Part shown: positions 8,705 through 17,233 of the stretch, piece after piece
Numbering within the stretch: position 1 is the first letter of the stretch
How the letters are laid out: each line of letters begins with the position of its first letter
Source: JABDQA01 sp963759125
Lineage (GTDB): Bacteria; Desulfobacterota; Desulfobulbia; Desulfobulbales; Desulfocapsaceae
Length of the DNA: 64,000 nt
Direction: 5' to 3'
Assembly: GCA_963759125.1 (NCBI GenBank)
Contig: CAVWXN010000007.1
Location: 186,001 to 250,000 of the forward strand
Translations under genes and position numbers: made by a program
Notes under the pieces: generated by a model
Databases searched by the model: none
Seen by the model: only the letters and a program-made list of their open reading frames with translations
Told to the model about the DNA's origin: nothing

Positions 8705-9305
8705 GACGGTTTCTCTCTGTTTTTTTATCCTGGCAATTTTATGCATGGTCCCCACGCCTGGCCTCGCCCACGTACCTTTTGAGGGACTGAACGACCTCTA
8801 TAACGGCCTGCTGCACCCCGTGGTTGTGCCGGCCCACCTGCTGCTTATTATCGGCGCCGGGCTCTTTCTGGGAAAACAAGGCTCCGGAATTGTTCCACCT
8901 TCGCTGCTGATATTTTCCCTGTTCACTGGCGCTGGACTCCTTGCCACCCTCTTTTCCATTAAAGGCGGCGGAGAAAAATCTTTGCTGGCCCTGGCAGCGA
9001 TCACCGGTCTTCTGACTGCAGTCAATTTCAAGATTCCCATGGTCCTCTGTCTGCTTGTAGCAGCCCTGACAGGTTTTCTTATCGGGCTCGACTCGGCCCA
9101 GGACGTGTTGGTTGGCAGAGCTAAATGGTTCTCGTTGCTTGGCAGCGGTCTGGGCATCTGCTTTCTGTTTTTATACCCACTGGCCTTTACCGATTATTTC
9201 GGCGATAAAAATTGGCAGCAAATTGGGGTAAGAATAGTCGGGTCTTGGGTAGCCGCCAGCGCAATATTGGTACTGGCCTTAGCCCTGCAGCCAGCACTGA
9301 GTTAG
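8701..9305 (+). CDS. HupE/UreJ-like membrane protein (frameshift in signal peptide)
   Basis: A membrane protein of about 200 residues distantly like HupE/UreJ, with NDLYNGLLHPVVVPAHLLL near the start of the mature part and roughly six hydrophobic segments. The open frame extends upstream to TTG at 8670, but that N-terminus contains acidic residues and no basic n-region. An ATG at 8701 overlaps the previous stop as ATGA and begins MRRFLSV. Adding one T to the 7-T run at 8721-8727 joins it to ILAILCMVPTPGLAH and makes an ideal signal peptide. I therefore take 8701 as the start and the shift as a probable homopolymer error. The function is unknown; it is probably coupled to the upstream HupE-like gene. 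Confidence 0.75.
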
Positions 9306-9388
9306 CAACCCATTGAATATTGTCCAGCCTCTTCAGCCATTTCCTTTATCCTGGCCAACGGCGAAAACACCGCGGGAGTAAATAAAAA

Positions 9389-11842
9389 TTGGTTGCTCAA
9401 TATGGAAGAACGAGCCGATATGTCGAGGTTTTTATCACCTCTGTTCTGCGTTTTCGCCTTCCTGTACTTGTGGGGATTCTGCTCTGCACAACCTTGCTGG
9501 GCTGGCAGCTCCAACACCTTAAATTCGACACCTCAAACGAAGGTTTTCTTCATGAAGACGACCCCTACTTGAAAACCTACAACCAGTTCAGGGAGGAATT
9601 CGGCAGGGACGATTTTCTTGTATTGGCCGTTTACAGCGAAGAACTCTTTTCCTCCGAGGCACTGGATAAGTTGAGAGCACTGCATGAGGATCTGCTCGGA
9701 TCCGTTCCCTTTCTCGAAGACATCACTTCCTTGATTAACATCAGAGATGTCCGGGGAGAGGATGACACCCTGCTGGTCGACGAGCTGCTGCTCCAAACCC
9801 CAACCACGCCTGGCGAGTTGGCAGAACTACGCGAGCGCGTGCTGGGCAATCCGCTTTATATCAACAATCTGGTATCTGAAAATGGCAAGTACACGGCGAT
9901 TCTTCTCCAGAGTCAGGTATATGGCGGCGATCCTGATGGTGATCTTTTTTCGGGATTCGATGAGCCAAGCGAAGAAGATGAGAGTGGTGACTCACCCGAG
10001 CAACGCTATCTCTCTGATCTGGAAAACGATATTTTTGTGGAAGCCGTCCATGAGGTGGTGGCCCGTCATCAGGACCCTTCCTTCCTGATATCTGCCGCAG
10101 GGCCTCCGGTCAATCTGCATGCAATCAAGTATTACATGCAGCAGGATGCCTTCACCTTCATGAAACTGGCACTGCTGGTCATTGGCAGCTGCCTGTTTCT
10201 GATGTTTCGCCGCGCCAGCGGGGTGATACTGCCGCTTATGCTCGTTGGGCTGTCGCTGGTCTCCACGGTGGGGCTGATGACTATGCTCGGCGTCTCATTC
10301 AAACTGCCGACCACCATGCTCCCCTCCTTTATCCTCACCGTCGGCGTCGGTGCCTCGATTCATGTCCTGTCCCTCACTTATCAAAACATCCGCCACGGAA
10401 AGGATCGGCACGCTGCCATAGTTTCAGCCTATGGGCACTCTGGGCTGGCCCTGATGATGACCTCGCTGACCACCTCGGCCGGCCTGGCATCTTTTTCCAT
10501 GGCCAAGGTTGCGCCCATCGCTGATCTCGGCATTTTTTCAGCAATCGGGGTTGGAATTTCACTGATTTACACCTTTACCTTTTTACCCGCGACGCTCTCC
10601 CTTCTGCCCCTAAAGCCAATGGTCCCGGAAAAACCAATAAGACCTGGCCTCATGGATCGTTTTTTGAGAGCTGTCGCCGCTTTCAGCATTCGCCGTTATA
10701 GACTGGTTCTCGCCTTTGCTGCGGTGGTGGTACTCCTCGGTCTGGCAGGGGTCTCAAGGGTACTTTTTTCCCATGACGGGCTCGAATGGCTGCCCGAGGA
10801 GTTAGGCGTTCGCCAGGCGACACAGGTGCTGGATCGGGAATTGAAGGGAACCGTGGTGCTGGAAATGGTGCTCGACACCGGCAGGGAAAACGGACTCTAC
10901 GATCGCGCCACCCTGCTTGACATCGAGCGTCTCATGGCTGAATTGGTGGACGACTACGCCGACCATGAAGTACCCATAGGCAAAGCGCTGGCCATCACCA
11001 CGCTGCTCAAGGAGATCCACCAGGCCCTGCACGGCAACGATCCCGCCTTCTACAAGATACCTGACAACGAGAAGCTGATCCCCCAGGAATTCCTGTTGTT
11101 TACCAATACCGGCTCAGACGATATCGACAATCTCACCGACAGCCAATATCGTTATGCCCGCATAACGCTCAAAGTCCCCTGGCAGGACGCTCTTCTCTAT
11201 ATACCTTTCATCAGGGATGTGACCGAGAGGTTTTCTGACACTTTTACAAAAAGAAGGCTGGAAGGCGGCGACCCCATGCAGGTAACGGCCACCGGCATCA
11301 TGTCGCTGTTCGGCAGGATTATCCACGCGGCGATGTACTCTGCAGCCCAGAGCTATGCTATTGCCCTGGTGGTCATCACCTTCATGATGATTGTTTTAAT
11401 CGGCAATCTGAAGCTGGGTCTGATCAGCATGATTCCCAACCTCGCCCCCATCATTACTGTGCTTGGACTGATGGGCTGGCTGTCCATCAACCTCGATATG
11501 TTTACCATGCTCATCGCCTCGATCGTCATTGGTCTCGCCGTCGACGATACCATCCACTTCATGTACAATTTCAAGCGCTATTACACTCAGACCGGGGATC
11601 TGCATGAGGCGGTGGAAAACACCCTGCTAACGGCCGGCAGGGCGATGCTGACCACCAGTGTGGTGCTCTCCATTGGTTTTTTCATCTTCATGTTCGCCGC
11701 CATGAACAATCTTTTTTACTTCGGGCTGCTGGCCGGCAGCGCCGTACTTCTGGCCCTGGGGGCCGATCTTCTGCTGGCCCCGGCATTGATGACGCTCGTA
11801 ATCCATAAGAAAGATAAGAGACAGGTGTCCGAGCCATCCTGA
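9389..11842 (+). CDS. RND/MMPL superfamily exporter
   Basis: An 817-residue inner-membrane protein with the RND two-fold layout: a TM near 18-37, a large periplasmic loop, a block of five to six TMs (about residues 250-410), then TM, loop and TM block again (about 430-800). The stretch GLAVDDTIHFMYNFKRY matches the hydrophobe/amphiphile efflux-3 or MMPL-type RND group. No adaptor or outer-membrane channel is adjacent, which fits this group, whose members act without them on lipids, hopanoids or similar molecules. The start is TTG at 9389 with GGGAG about 10 nt before it; the ATG at 9402 is out of frame. Substrate not deducible. Confidence 0.85.
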   Translation: MVAQYGRTSRYVEVFITSVLRFRLPVLVGILLCTTLLGWQLQHLKFDTSNEGFLHEDDPYLKTYNQFREEFGRDDFLVLAVYSEELFSSEALDKLRALHEDLLGSVPFLEDITSLINIRDVRGEDDTLLVDELLLQTPTTPGELAELRERVLGNPLYINNLVSENGKYTAILLQSQVYGGDPDGDLFSGFDEPSEEDESGDSPEQRYLSDLENDIFVEAVHEVVARHQDPSFLISAAGPPVNLHAIKYYMQQDAFTFMKLALLVIGSCLFLMFRRASGVILPLMLVGLSLVSTVGLMTMLGVSFKLPTTMLPSFILTVGVGASIHVLSLTYQNIRHGKDRHAAIVSAYGHSGLALMMTSLTTSAGLASFSMAKVAPIADLGIFSAIGVGISLIYTFTFLPATLSLLPLKPMVPEKPIRPGLMDRFLRAVAAFSIRRYRLVLAFAAVVVLLGLAGVSRVLFSHDGLEWLPEELGVRQATQVLDRELKGTVVLEMVLDTGRENGLYDRATLLDIERLMAELVDDYADHEVPIGKALAITTLLKEIHQALHGNDPAFYKIPDNEKLIPQEFLLFTNTGSDDIDNLTDSQYRYARITLKVPWQDALLYIPFIRDVTERFSDTFTKRRLEGGDPMQVTATGIMSLFGRIIHAAMYSAAQSYAIALVVITFMMIVLIGNLKLGLISMIPNLAPIITVLGLMGWLSINLDMFTMLIASIVIGLAVDDTIHFMYNFKRYYTQTGDLHEAVENTLLTAGRAMLTTSVVLSIGFFIFMFAAMNNLFYFGLLAGSAVLLALGADLLLAPALMTLVIHKKDKRQVSEPS

Positions 11843-11855
11843 GGGGAGCGGTGAA

Positions 11856-12272
11856 TTAATTTTTCAAGAATGTTGTCCTTCCTCGCTGAGCAGACCTGCG
11901 GATCCGACCGAGTGCAATGCGGCAGACAATCAGATAGGGCAGCGCCCACCAGGGCATGTCAAAGGCCACCAGACAGGTGCGGTCATCTTCAATCTTCAGC
12001 CGGTGACCTGTTGCCGCAAACCTGCCGATACGCCAACTCCAGAACTCGTGGTCTCGGTATTCGGTAATAGTGAAGGGGACCCAGAAACCAAGAGCAGTCT
12101 TTACTCTGCCCTTCGAATCGGGACCGATGTAACGCTGCTCGCAGCTAACCCGGACGACGGAAGGGCCCCAGCGCGGCCATTGCTGAGTATCTGTGAGCAG
12201 TCGCCAGGCGTCCTCCGCGGTGCAGTCAATGGTTAGGCCTATTACGATTCTATCGTGCTCTAAACGAACCAT
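11856..12272 (-). CDS. SRPBCC (START/polyketide-cyclase-like) domain protein
   Basis: A 138-residue protein with the SRPBCC helix-grip pattern: an N-terminal strand, then CTAEDAWRLLTDTQQWPRWGPSVV, then alternating strands ending in FDMPWWALPYLIV and a C-terminal helix. Such proteins bind small hydrophobic ligands. It faces the RND exporter tail to tail with a 13-nt gap. No catalytic assignment is possible. Confidence 0.8.
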   Translation of the reverse strand: MVRLEHDRIVIGLTIDCTAEDAWRLLTDTQQWPRWGPSVVRVSCEQRYIGPDSKGRVKTALGFWVPFTITEYRDHEFWSWRIGRFAATGHRLKIEDDRTCLVAFDMPWWALPYLIVCRIALGRIRRSAQRGRTTFLKN

Positions 12273-12477
12273 TAATCTCTAACAAATTATTCACGATTCA
12301 TTATGTTAAGGGGTACTCAAAGTGAGTGATCGAAAAATTATCCCCTGACAAAACAGTAAATTTCGATTTTATTTATACCATGGGTATACCGGTGGGACTT
12401 GTCCAGCAGGGTGAAGCTGAGGACTCATCGGTACGAGGCACCAAAGTCGTGAAAGCCAGAATTCGAGGAGTCTACTG

Positions 12478-14016
12478 ATGGATACGGTCATTTTATTGTC
12501 CGGCTGCAGTTTGCCTTTACCATAATGTTCCACTACATTTTTCCGCCCCTTACCATCGGCCTCGGAGTCATCCTCGCCTATCTGGAAACGCGCTACTATC
12601 TGACCAGAAAACCGATCTTCGCGCCGCCTGCCAGTTCTGGATGAAAATCTTCGTGCTCAACTTCGGTATCGGCGTGGCCAGCGGAATCGTCATGGAATTC
12701 CAGTTCGGTACCAACTGGGCGACTTACTCCCGCTTCGTCGGCGACGTCTTCGGCAGCGCCCTGGCCGCCGAGGGTATTTTTGCCTTCTTCCTGGAATCAG
12801 GGTTTCTCGCGGTGGTCGCCTTCGGCCGCCAGCGGGTGAGCCGGGGCTTTTACCTTTTCAGTGTCTACATGGTGGCCCTTGGATCGGTATTCTCGTCGGT
12901 CTGGATCGTCGTGGCCAACAGCTGGCAGCAGACCCCGGCTGGGCATCATGTCGTCGACATCATGCGCCAGACTGCGCCCTGATGGCGGTTCCAGCCATGG
13001 TTCCCTGGGTTATCGACGGGGTCGTGCAGCGCCGGGCTGAAATCGTCAATTTTCTCGACCTGGTGTTCAACCCCTCGACCGTGCAGCGCTTGAGCCATGT
13101 GCTGCTGGGCTGTTTCGCGGTCGGCGCCTTCTTCGTGCTCAGCGTATCGGCCTATTTCGTGCTCAAAGCGAGCACCGGGAATTTGCCCGCCATTCGATCA
13201 ACGGCGCTCTGGTTCTGGGTCTGATATCTTCGCTCGGCCTGGCCCTGAACGGTCATACCCAGGCCCAGAATGTCTATCGCTATCAGCCTGCAAAACTGGC
13301 CAGCTTCGAAGCCCATTTCGACACCGGCCGGGCTGATCTCAATCTGATCGGCTGGCCCAATGCCGAAGGAGGAGCGCATCGATTTCGATATCAGTATCCC
13401 CGGTGGTTTGAGCTTCATGGTGTTTGATGACTTGACCTTCCAGAAGCCGGTCGTCGGCCTCGACCGCTTCAAGCCGGAAGACCGCCCGCCCCTGCTGCTT
13501 TCCTATCTGAGCTGGCGTGTCATGGTCGGCATCGGCGGGTTGATGATCATCGCCTGTGTCCTGGGCCTCTATTACAACTGGCGCCGAACCCTGGCGACAA
13601 ACGCTGGCTGCTGTGGTGCTTCGTCTTTGGCATCGGTCTGGTGATGGCCTCCAATCAGGCCGGCTGGGTTGGCGCCGAAGTCGGCCGCCAGCCCTGGATC
13701 GTGCATCCGCCGGTGGAGTGGAACGAGGACGGCAGCGATCTGGTGGTCGGTGCGGACGGTTTATATGAGTATGAGGAACGTGAAGGGTTGCGCACCGTGC
13801 AATGCGGTGAGTCCCGCGGTCAATGCCCAGGAAGCCGCCACCTCTCTGATTCTGTTCACGATTCTCTACCTCAGCCTGGCCGCGGTCTGGATCATGGTGC
13901 TCGACCGCAAGATCCGCCAGGGTCCGGAGAAGATCGAGGTAGCAGAAGAGGAGACGGAGCATGGCTTTCAGGATGCCTCGTCCGAGCGGCAGCACGCCCG
14001 GCTCAGCCAGTCTTAG
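12478..14016 (+). pseudogene. cydA: Cytochrome bd ubiquinol oxidase subunit I, multiply frameshifted
   Basis: Clear CydA similarity is spread over all three frames: QFAFTIMFHYIFPPLTIGLG (heme-ligand His region), KIFVLNFGIGVASGIVMEFQFGTNWATYS, FNPSTVQRLSHVLLG, IDFDISIPGGLSFMVFDD, and MASNQAGWVGAEVGRQPW near the C-terminus. About seven single-base shifts are needed, near 12500, 12620, 12970, 13168, 13370, 13592 and 13800. Start ATG 12478 has GAGGAG upstream, and the stop is at 14016, with cydB 20 nt later. The enzyme reduces O2 with quinol and is common in sulfate reducers as an oxygen defence. An intact cydB and shifts in unrelated genes favour sequence error, but real decay cannot be excluded. 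Confidence 0.88.
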
Positions 14017-14036
14017 CATGGGAAAGGGGGAGAGAA

Positions 14037-15065
14037 ATGAGTTACGAATTATTGTGCATCATCTGGTTTATCCTGCTCAATGTCCTGCTGATCGGCTATG
14101 CGATTCTGGACGGCTTTGATCTGGGGGTCGGATTCCTGCATCCCTTTGTGGCCAAAGACGATACCGAGAGGCGCCTGGTGATGAACAGCATCGGCCCGCT
14201 CTGGGATGGCAACGAAGTCTGGCTGGTCACTTTCGGCGGCGCACTTTTCGCCATGTTTCCCGAAGCCTATGCCTCGATTTTCAGTACCTTCTACCTGCCC
14301 TTCGTACTGCTGCTCTTCGCCCTGATTTTCCGGGCCGTCTCGCTTGAGTTCAGATCGAAGCGGACGAGTCCGGCCTGGCGCTCGTTCTGGGATATCCTCT
14401 TTTTCGTCGGATCGACCCTGGCAGCCCTGCTGTTCGGCGTTGCCGTGGGGGCCCTGATGCAGGGCGTGGCAATTTCGGAACGGGGTGATTTCCTTGGCTC
14501 GATGCTCGATCTGGTCAGCGGCTTCAGTCTCGCAGTGGGGCTCTTTACCGTCGCCCTGCTGGCCATGCACGGCTCGATCTATCTTTACATGAAGACCGAG
14601 GGTGCGCTGCAGCAGCGGCTTTACGGCTGGATGAAAGGTACCTGGTACGTTTACGTCTTTTTTTTCATGGTCGTCACCATCTGGTCGACCATGTTTGTCC
14701 CTGCCTCACTGCAGCACTTCCGCGACACCCCAGTGCTCTGGGTCGTGCCGCTGATCAACGTGCTGGCCATTGCCAACATCATGCGGGCGATCCGGCAGGA
14801 GCGGCCCTTTTATGCATTCATCAGCAGTTGCCTGGTGATTGCCGCCCTGGTCATCCTGTTCAGCGCCAACCTGTTCCCGAACCTGGTGCCGGCCGTCAAC
14901 AATGCCGCCTACAACATCACCATTATCAACGGCGCCTCGAGCCGCCTGACACTGACGATCGGTTTGATCATCGTGGCCATCGGCATGCCGCTGGTGCTGT
15001 CCTATACCTCGCTGATCTACTGGACCTTCAGGGGAAAAGTGACTCTTGGGCCTGACAGCTACTGA
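14037..15065 (+). CDS. cydB: Cytochrome bd ubiquinol oxidase subunit II
   Basis: A 342-residue membrane protein beginning MSYELLCIIWFILLNVLLIGYAILDGFDLGVG, a hallmark of CydB/CIO subunit II, followed by GPLWDGNEVWLVTFGGALFAMFPEAYA and eight or more hydrophobic helices. ATG 14037 has a purine-rich site (GGGGGAGAGA). The frame is open far upstream only because it runs through shifted cydA, so the longer reading is wrong. It partners CydA in quinol oxidation at the membrane. A strong terminator follows 24 nt after the stop. Confidence 0.95.
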   Translation: MSYELLCIIWFILLNVLLIGYAILDGFDLGVGFLHPFVAKDDTERRLVMNSIGPLWDGNEVWLVTFGGALFAMFPEAYASIFSTFYLPFVLLLFALIFRAVSLEFRSKRTSPAWRSFWDILFFVGSTLAALLFGVAVGALMQGVAISERGDFLGSMLDLVSGFSLAVGLFTVALLAMHGSIYLYMKTEGALQQRLYGWMKGTWYVYVFFFMVVTIWSTMFVPASLQHFRDTPVLWVVPLINVLAIANIMRAIRQERPFYAFISSCLVIAALVILFSANLFPNLVPAVNNAAYNITIINGASSRLTLTIGLIIVAIGMPLVLSYTSLIYWTFRGKVTLGPDSY

Positions 15066-15088
15066 GAGGCGGGCTCGAACCATCTATA

Positions 15089-15126
15089 GCCCGGCGACGC
15101 CTCAGATTCGCCGGGCAGTTTTCTTC
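15089..15126 (+). terminator. Rho-independent terminator of cydAB
   Basis: GCCCGGCGA at 15089-15097 pairs perfectly with TCGCCGGGC at 15108-15116, followed by AGTTTTCTT. It lies 24 nt after the cydB stop. Confidence 0.85.
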
Positions 15127-15274
15127 CTGGTATCGTTTGTAGAAAACCCGCAGCCTTTTGCCTTACCCTCTCTCGCGCACAAAGATCGATTCCATGCGCT
15201 GAAATCGTGTTTATTGTCTGGTTGAGTGGCAGAGAATCTGCCTTACATCCATCATTTTAGTATGAGGTCAGCTT

Positions 15275-15760
15275 ATGAAAAAAAATCTCACCGGGCTTTG
15301 CCTGGCATTAATTCTCTGCCTGTTTCTGATGCCGGCATCATCTTTTGCGCTCAGCGTCGGCGACCAAGCCCCCGCCTTTACTACCCCTTCTTCCCAGGGC
15401 GAAATCTCCCTGGCCGACTATGCCGGTAAAAAACATGTCGTGCTGGCTCTCTATTTTGCCGTTTTCAGCTCTGTCTGAGCAAGCGAACTGGGAAACTTCC
15501 AGCGTGACCTGGAAGAATACAGAAAGCTCGATGCGGAAATTATCGGGGTCAGCGATGACGATATGGAGACCTTAGAGGAATTCATCAAGGAAAACGGCAT
15601 AGAATTTCCGCTGGTCTCAGACTCTGAGAAAGAATTCAGGAAAAATTATGGCAGAGGCCGTCTGACCTATCTGATCGACAAGCAGGGTATCATCAAGTTC
15701 ATCCAGAAAGGCGTACCCAGCAATGCAGATTTTCTCGAACAGTTGAAAATGCTTCCGTAG
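15275..15760 (+). CDS. Exported peroxiredoxin-like selenoprotein (Sec at UGA codon 68)
   Basis: Read through the in-frame TGA at 15476-15478, this gene encodes 161 residues. It has a signal peptide (cleavage near SSFA-LS, residue 25), then the AhpC/TSA fold: VGDQAPAFTTP, a strand VVLALYF, the UGA, and the typical downstream part EIIGVSDDDMETLEEF, FPLVSDSEKEFRKNYG, TYLIDKQGIIKFI. The UGA falls at the peroxidatic Cys of the PxxxTxxC motif, here FAVFSSVU. The motif is degenerate, with Phe replacing Pro and Ser replacing Thr. The mature protein has no Cys, so it would be a 1-Sec type relying on an outside reductant. A SECIS-like hairpin follows the UGA. A peroxide-reducing role in the periplasm is inferred. 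Confidence 0.88.
15496..15515 (+). promoter_or_regulatory. Bacterial SECIS-like hairpin
   Basis: CTTCCAG (15496-15502) pairs perfectly with CTGGAAG (15509-15515) around loop CGTGAC. The stem starts 17 nt and the apical loop 24 nt after the UGA, and a G is the second loop base. This fits the usual description of bacterial SECIS elements, which recruit SelB just downstream of the UGA. SelA, SelB and tRNA-Sec genes are not in the window. Confidence 0.75.
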
Positions 15761-15764
15761 TATG

Positions 15765-15814
15765 ACAGGGAACAGACCATGGTTTAAAAACCGTGGTCTG
15801 TTCCCTGTTTTTTT
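15765..15814 (+). terminator. 21-bp palindromic terminator after the selenoprotein gene
   Basis: A 21-nt arm (15765-15785) pairs with 15788-15808 with a single G-T wobble around a 2-nt loop, followed by a run of seven T. It ends in the stop codon of the convergent SDR gene. The arm word GGGAACAGACCA and the extreme length suggest that it belongs to a family of mobile palindromic units re-used as a terminator. Confidence 0.8.
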
Positions 15815-16541
15815 AACGGCCGGTCTGCAGCGAGGAACGGCCGCCGTCAACGGAAAGTATCTGGCCGGTAATCCAGGTAGATTCAGGCGATAGCAGAAAC
15901 ACCGCCAGGCGAGCTGCATCCTCAGGTGTGCCGAGCCGTTTCAACGGGTGCTGGGCGGCCAGTGCTCCGGCAGCGTCCGGATTGGTTAGCAGCTGCTCTG
16001 AAAGCGGTGTTTTGGTCAATGAGGGTGCCAGTGCATTGACCCGTATCCTGGGGGCGAGTTCGGCCGCCAGCGCCAAGGTAAGGCCAGAAACGGCGCCCTT
16101 GGCCATGCTCACCGAGGCGTGCAGCGGAAACCCGTGAAGTGCGGCCACGCTGGAAAAGAAGACTATCGACGCTGCCTCGCCGCCTTTTTTCAGCGCTGTC
16201 AATGCGGCTTTGACCGCCAGAGCCGCGCCCATGGCATTGAGTTCAAAGTCCCTGCTGTAATCCTCGGCCCCAAGCCGCCGTAGACTGCCAAGATTTATTG
16301 AGCCAACTGCATAGACGAGGCCATCTAACTCGGGGCCAACCTCCTCCATAACCTGGTCGAAGACGCCTGCACTGGTGACATCGGCAGCAATGAAATGAAC
16401 GCCTTCCAGAGATATAAGATCTTGCTGCTTATCAGCCTTACGACCCACCAGATATACTTCATTTCCCTGGCTCTGCAGCGATCTGCCGATTGCCGAGCCA
16501 ATCCCTCCGGTACCGCCATAGATCAATATTTTTCGTGACAT
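15813..16541 (-). CDS. Short-chain dehydrogenase/reductase (SDR)
   Basis: A 242-residue classical SDR: NAD(P)-binding GGTGGIGSAIGRSL near residue 9, a NAG-like region (AVGSINLGSLRR), catalytic Ser in FFSSVAALHG, a SxxxK motif (SMAKGAVSG, where the usual YxxxK Tyr is replaced), and a C-terminal STWITGQILSVDGGRS. Start chosen at ATG 16541 (MSRKILIYGG); the longer frame adds 37 residues unlike SDRs. The missing Tyr in YxxxK makes normal catalysis doubtful. It lies about 170 nt downstream of the methyltransferase/type III PKS pair on the same strand, so it could belong to that pathway, but this is inference. Confidence 0.86.
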   Translation of the reverse strand: MSRKILIYGGTGGIGSAIGRSLQSQGNEVYLVGRKADKQQDLISLEGVHFIAADVTSAGVFDQVMEEVGPELDGLVYAVGSINLGSLRRLGAEDYSRDFELNAMGAALAVKAALTALKKGGEAASIVFFSSVAALHGFPLHASVSMAKGAVSGLTLALAAELAPRIRVNALAPSLTKTPLSEQLLTNPDAAGALAAQHPLKRLGTPEDAARLAVFLLSPESTWITGQILSVDGGRSSLQTGR

Positions 16542-16710
16542 AGTTAATGCTCCCTCCGGCTGCAGTGTTGAACTCACACAGAAGTGGCGCTCATCCCAGT
16601 CAATAGTTCGTACACTATAATCAGTGATCGCCCTGATGTGTTGTCTAAGCAAACAATCCCGGCGAAAATCTTCACCTGCGGTTGCACAGGAAGATAACTT
16701 ACGCCGGCAA

Positions 16711-17233
16711 TTAATTTCTTTGAGACAGATGGGTCTTCAGTGCCCTCTCCTCTTCAGGTATCCTGACCAGCAGCAGCAACGCTGCATTGGCTATGGAAAA
16801 GATCAGGGCCGTATACCAGGCTCCAAGAAACGCTGGAAAGGCAAATATCTCGATGGCGACTGCGAGGTAGTTGGGATGTTTGAAATAACGGTAGGGCCCC
16901 GACGTCATTCTGCTCATCTCTGCAAAGATGACGATGCGCGTGTTCCAGCAGCGTCCCAGGGTTCCTATCGCCCAGTAGCGAAGAATCTGTGCCGCGGCAA
17001 TCAGGCCGAGAAAAAGCGGCCACCAATTTGACCAGGCGAGGTTGCAGAAACAGATATTCAATGATCATGGCGATCATCCAGAGCGAGTGCAGGGCGATGA
17101 ACAGCCAGTAGTGGTCAGCGCCGTATTCCCTGCCGCCATGACGCATGGCCCAGCGATAATTTCTTTTGGCCAGCGCCAGCTCAGTCAACCGCTGGCCGAT
17201 GAGAATGGTCAGAAGGAGAGTGAGAATTATCAT
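16711..17233 (-). CDS. Isoprenylcysteine carboxyl methyltransferase-like protein (frameshifted)
   Basis: Two overlapping frames together make one membrane protein of about 170 residues. The first, from ATG 17233, has TM helices and the block AKRNYRWAMRHGGREYG. The second holds the SAM-binding ICMT core GRCWNTRIVIF...GPYRYFKHPNYLAV and ends at 16711. The shift lies near 17025-17045. The start overlaps the stop of the type III PKS as ATGA, so the two are translationally coupled. ICMT-like partners of bacterial type III PKSs (SrsB, BpsB) methylate the phenolic or pyrone lipid products. The same role is likely here. Confidence 0.82.

Noticed and set aside
13641..14036. N-terminal extension of the cydB frame
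   Set aside because: The extension is cydA in a shifted frame. CydB starts at ATG 14037 with its own ribosome-binding site.
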